From: Alkalihalobacillus sp. LMS6
Lineage (GTDB): Bacteria > Bacillota > Bacilli > Bacillales > Bacillaceae_D
Reading direction: 5' to 3'
Assembly (NCBI RefSeq): GCF_024362765.1
Contig: NZ_CP093302.1
Span: 2,975,564-3,039,563 of the forward strand
Length of the DNA: 64,000 nucleotides
The notes under the pieces are model-generated. The model worked only from the letters and a program-made list of their open reading frames with translations. It did no database searches and was not told where the DNA came from. Each line of letters opens with the position of its first letter. The first letter of the stretch is position 1. The translations under genes were made by a program, and so were the position numbers. This document shows positions 62,304 through 64,000 of the stretch, in pieces.

Positions 62304-62552
62304 TTAATAGTAGTATCCGCCACCATAAGGTGGGTACCCATATGGCGGGTAACCACCACCGTACCCATATCCGTACCCAGGTCCGCCAAAAAGGTATGGC
62401 GCCACTAAAGCACCGCCTAAACCCCCAACAAAGCCACCTAATAATGCATTTCCGCCTCCGTAAAAAGGTCTTGGTCTTCTTCCATAGCCATATCCATATG
62501 GTCTACGGTAGTCGTGCGGCATGTTTCTTACATACCTATAGGGTGGTTGCAT
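62304..62552 (-). CDS. Gly/Tyr/Pro-rich protein, probable spore or envelope component
   Basis: 82 residues: a basic Tyr/Arg-rich start (PPYRYVRNMPHDYRRPYGYG), a short Gly/Ala/Leu hydrophobic centre (LLGGFVGGLGGALVAPYLFGG) and a Gly-Tyr-Pro tail ending GGGYYY. Low-complexity composition resembles small coat-associated proteins. AGGAGGT seven bases before the ATG strongly supports translation. No family recognised with certainty. Confidence 0.75.
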   Translation of the reverse strand: MQPPYRYVRNMPHDYRRPYGYGYGRRPRPFYGGGNALLGGFVGGLGGALVAPYLFGGPGYGYGYGGGYPPYGYPPYGGGYYY

Positions 62553-62627
62553 GTTTCAAACCTCCTAGCTTGTTATGAGGTATACTATGCGTCGGTAAAC
62601 AGGCATGTGCGGAGCGAATGCAATAAA

Positions 62628-64000
62628 TTAATCGAGAAATTGATCATAGATGTGATCAATTATTGGTAAGACATCTCCACTGCCAACCCCATCTTGCATA
62701 ACCGCAAGCAACAAGCTCGGATCGTCTCGATCATAACTAACGACCCAACCTAATGTATCTTCTCCAACCTCAGCAGTTCCAGTCTTTGCAGCAATCGAAT
62801 GCCCATCTCTTTGCAACGAACCTGCCGTTCCATTTTCACTTGATACGACGTTTTCTAATGTTTCATCTACGAGATTGGCTGTTTCCGTTGAAACTGGCTC
62901 TAGAGCAACTTGATCCGTTTCCTCGTCTTGATCTAATACTGGTTTTATCATTGTGCCTTCATTAACGAATGTCGTAAACATCGAAGCTAAATGAACCGGA
63001 TTCACTAAAATTTCCCCTTGCCCATATCCTGTATCCGCTAACTGTATTTCTGATTGAAATCCGTTCTCTCCCGTCAGCAACGAGGTTTGCAGAGGATACT
63101 CATACTCAAACGTTTCCCCAAATCCAAATAATTCCGCTCCAGCTTGAATCTGCTCTTCTCCTAGTGCTAATGCTGCTTGAGCAAAATAAATATTGTCAGA
63201 ATAAGCCATCGCATCAAATAAATCTACAGCACCATTTGGATCGGTGACACGACGGACATGATAGCTTCCCCAATCCGAGTCATCTGGCTGCCATTCATGT
63301 CCAGAAACATCCACAGTATCTTCAGGGTTTAACGTATCATTTTCAAGACCAATAGCCGCTGTTACTGCTTTCATTGTAGAACCAGGAGAAAAACGGTTAT
63401 AAAACCGATTTAATAAAGGTTCAGCTTCATCCTCTTCTAACTCTTCGCGTTGAAAACTAGATAGGCCTACTGTCATAAGATTTGGATCATAGCTTGGTGA
63501 ACTTACTAGAGCTAGTGTTTCTCCTGTTTGCGGATGAAGCGCCACAGCCGTACCGGGTTCCCCATCTAGCTCGCTCATTAATGCTTCTTGAATGTCCATA
63601 TTAATGGTTAAATGTACGTTTTCCCCATCAACTGCCTCTTGTTCCACAAGCGTATCTTTTTCCTCTCCATCAGGTCCAACGATAAAGATTTTTCCTCCAG
63701 GCGTACCTCTTAACTGTTCTTCTTTTATGCGCTCTAAACCAGTCTGACCGATTAGAGATTGCTGATTATAGCCTTCCTCTGCCAACTCCTCTAGTTGTTC
63801 AGCTGAAATTGGGCGAATGTAGCCAATTAAATGAGCCGCCGCTTCTCCAAACGGGTACACACGCCCCTCGCCCATTTGATACGTAAAACCAGGTACATCT
63901 TCGTGAATGTCTGTCACCATCTCTAATTCCGACTCTGGTAGTTGACCAATAATGACAAGGCTATCTTCTTGGACCCAACCTTGTTCGAGGATTTGTCGAA
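62628..64000 (-). CDS. Class B penicillin-binding protein, PBP3/MecA-like (5' end beyond window)
   Basis: The frame is open to the window edge; about 457 C-terminal residues are visible. A PBP dimer-domain segment (GEAAAHLIGYIRP; LIGQTGLERIKEEQLRGTPG) precedes the transpeptidase domain with SxxK in SPGSTMKAV, SxN in AYSDNIYFAQ and KTGTAE near the C-terminus. A YSDN and ...GYGQGEILVNPVHLASM pattern fits the PbpC/MecA-type transpeptidases. It cross-links peptidoglycan outside the membrane. The missing N-terminus should hold the signal anchor and an NTF2-like domain. The protein is acidic. Its stop lies near the Gly-rich gene start, on the same strand but 75 bp upstream of it. Confidence 0.92.
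   Translation of the reverse strand, partial: RQILEQGWVQEDSLVIIGQLPESELEMVTDIHEDVPGFTYQMGEGRVYPFGEAAAHLIGYIRPISAEQLEELAEEGYNQQSLIGQTGLERIKEEQLRGTPGGKIFIVGPDGEEKDTLVEQEAVDGENVHLTINMDIQEALMSELDGEPGTAVALHPQTGETLALVSSPSYDPNLMTVGLSSFQREELEEDEAEPLLNRFYNRFSPGSTMKAVTAAIGLENDTLNPEDTVDVSGHEWQPDDSDWGSYHVRRVTDPNGAVDLFDAMAYSDNIYFAQAALALGEEQIQAGAELFGFGETFEYEYPLQTSLLTGENGFQSEIQLADTGYGQGEILVNPVHLASMFTTFVNEGTMIKPVLDQDEETDQVALEPVSTETANLVDETLENVVSSENGTAGSLQRDGHSIAAKTGTAEVGEDTLGWVVSYDRDDPSLLLAVMQDGVGSGDVLPIIDHIYDQFLD

Noticed and set aside
1-64000. rRNA, tRNA, insertion sequences, prophage or integrase genes
   Set aside because: None recognised by eye in either strand; no transposase-, integrase- or phage-like protein among the ORFs.

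Overview
The window reads as a chromosomal segment of a low-to-moderate GC, spore-forming Bacillaceae. Gene content and order match Bacillus subtilis blocks (yvyE-degS-degU; a MoxR/DUF58/transglutaminase block followed by guaA; nrdI-nrdE-nrdF). Spore-type genes are present (LysM-GH18 cortex hydrolase, YjcZ-like glycine-rich protein). Secreted proteins such as the OppA-type lipoprotein and the autolysin tail are strongly acidic, which suggests an alkaliphilic or halotolerant relative (inference, not proof). No rRNA, tRNA, CRISPR array, insertion sequence or prophage was recognised. TTG starts are common.

Layout. 0-4 kb: degS/degU two-component system, yvyE, pcp, and a TRIC-type membrane protein. 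4-10.3 kb: a minus-strand operon made of an Lrp/AsnC-type regulator followed by a complete oligopeptide ABC transporter (two ATPases, two permeases, lipoprotein). 10.7-15.7 kb: an LCP-family cell-wall polymer ligase and a very large autolysin with a glucosaminidase domain, about ten SH3b repeats (seven almost identical) and an acidic repeat tail. 15.8-25.7 kb: a minus-strand cell-wall glycopolymer cluster (GT2, WcaJ/TuaA-type priming sugar transferase, TagB-like protein, CDP-alcohol phosphatidyltransferase-like protein, TagD, a long TagF-like polymerase, TarM/TagE-like glycosyltransferase). 26.7-30.4 kb: nrdIEF behind two NrdR-box-like palindromes 32 bp apart.

30.5-34 kb: NUDIX protein, coiled-coil microprotein, LysM-GH18 hydrolase, SDR, and an unlisted 33-residue single-pass membrane microprotein. 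35.3-38.5 kb: a YtrA-like (GntR) regulated ABC operon with two operator-like inverted repeats over its promoter. 38.5-46.9 kb: housekeeping and accessory genes (MBL hydrolase, Rrf2 regulator, phosphoesterase, DJ-1/PfpI protein, HAD phosphatase, a divergent Prs paralogue, two Gfo/Idh/MocA oxidoreductases, SCP2, CsbD, YuzB). 47-52.8 kb: a LytS/LytT pair directly upstream of a CstA-type transporter with a cre-like site, converging on a pyruvate/indolepyruvate-type decarboxylase; together a plausible pyruvate uptake and use module. 52.8-54 kb: a gene-poor stretch with a duplicated ribosome-binding/AUU motif and a 55-codon ORF lacking a normal start. 54-60 kb: guaA and the MoxR block. 60-64 kb: thioredoxin-like protein, secreted phosphoesterase, two glycine-rich proteins, and a penicillin-binding protein cut by the window edge.

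The strongest leads are the glycopolymer cluster with its unusual enzymes, the autolysin whose best-placed start codon is ATA, the divergent Prs, the LytST-CstA-decarboxylase module, and the AUU-start microgene locus near 53.2-53.7 kb.
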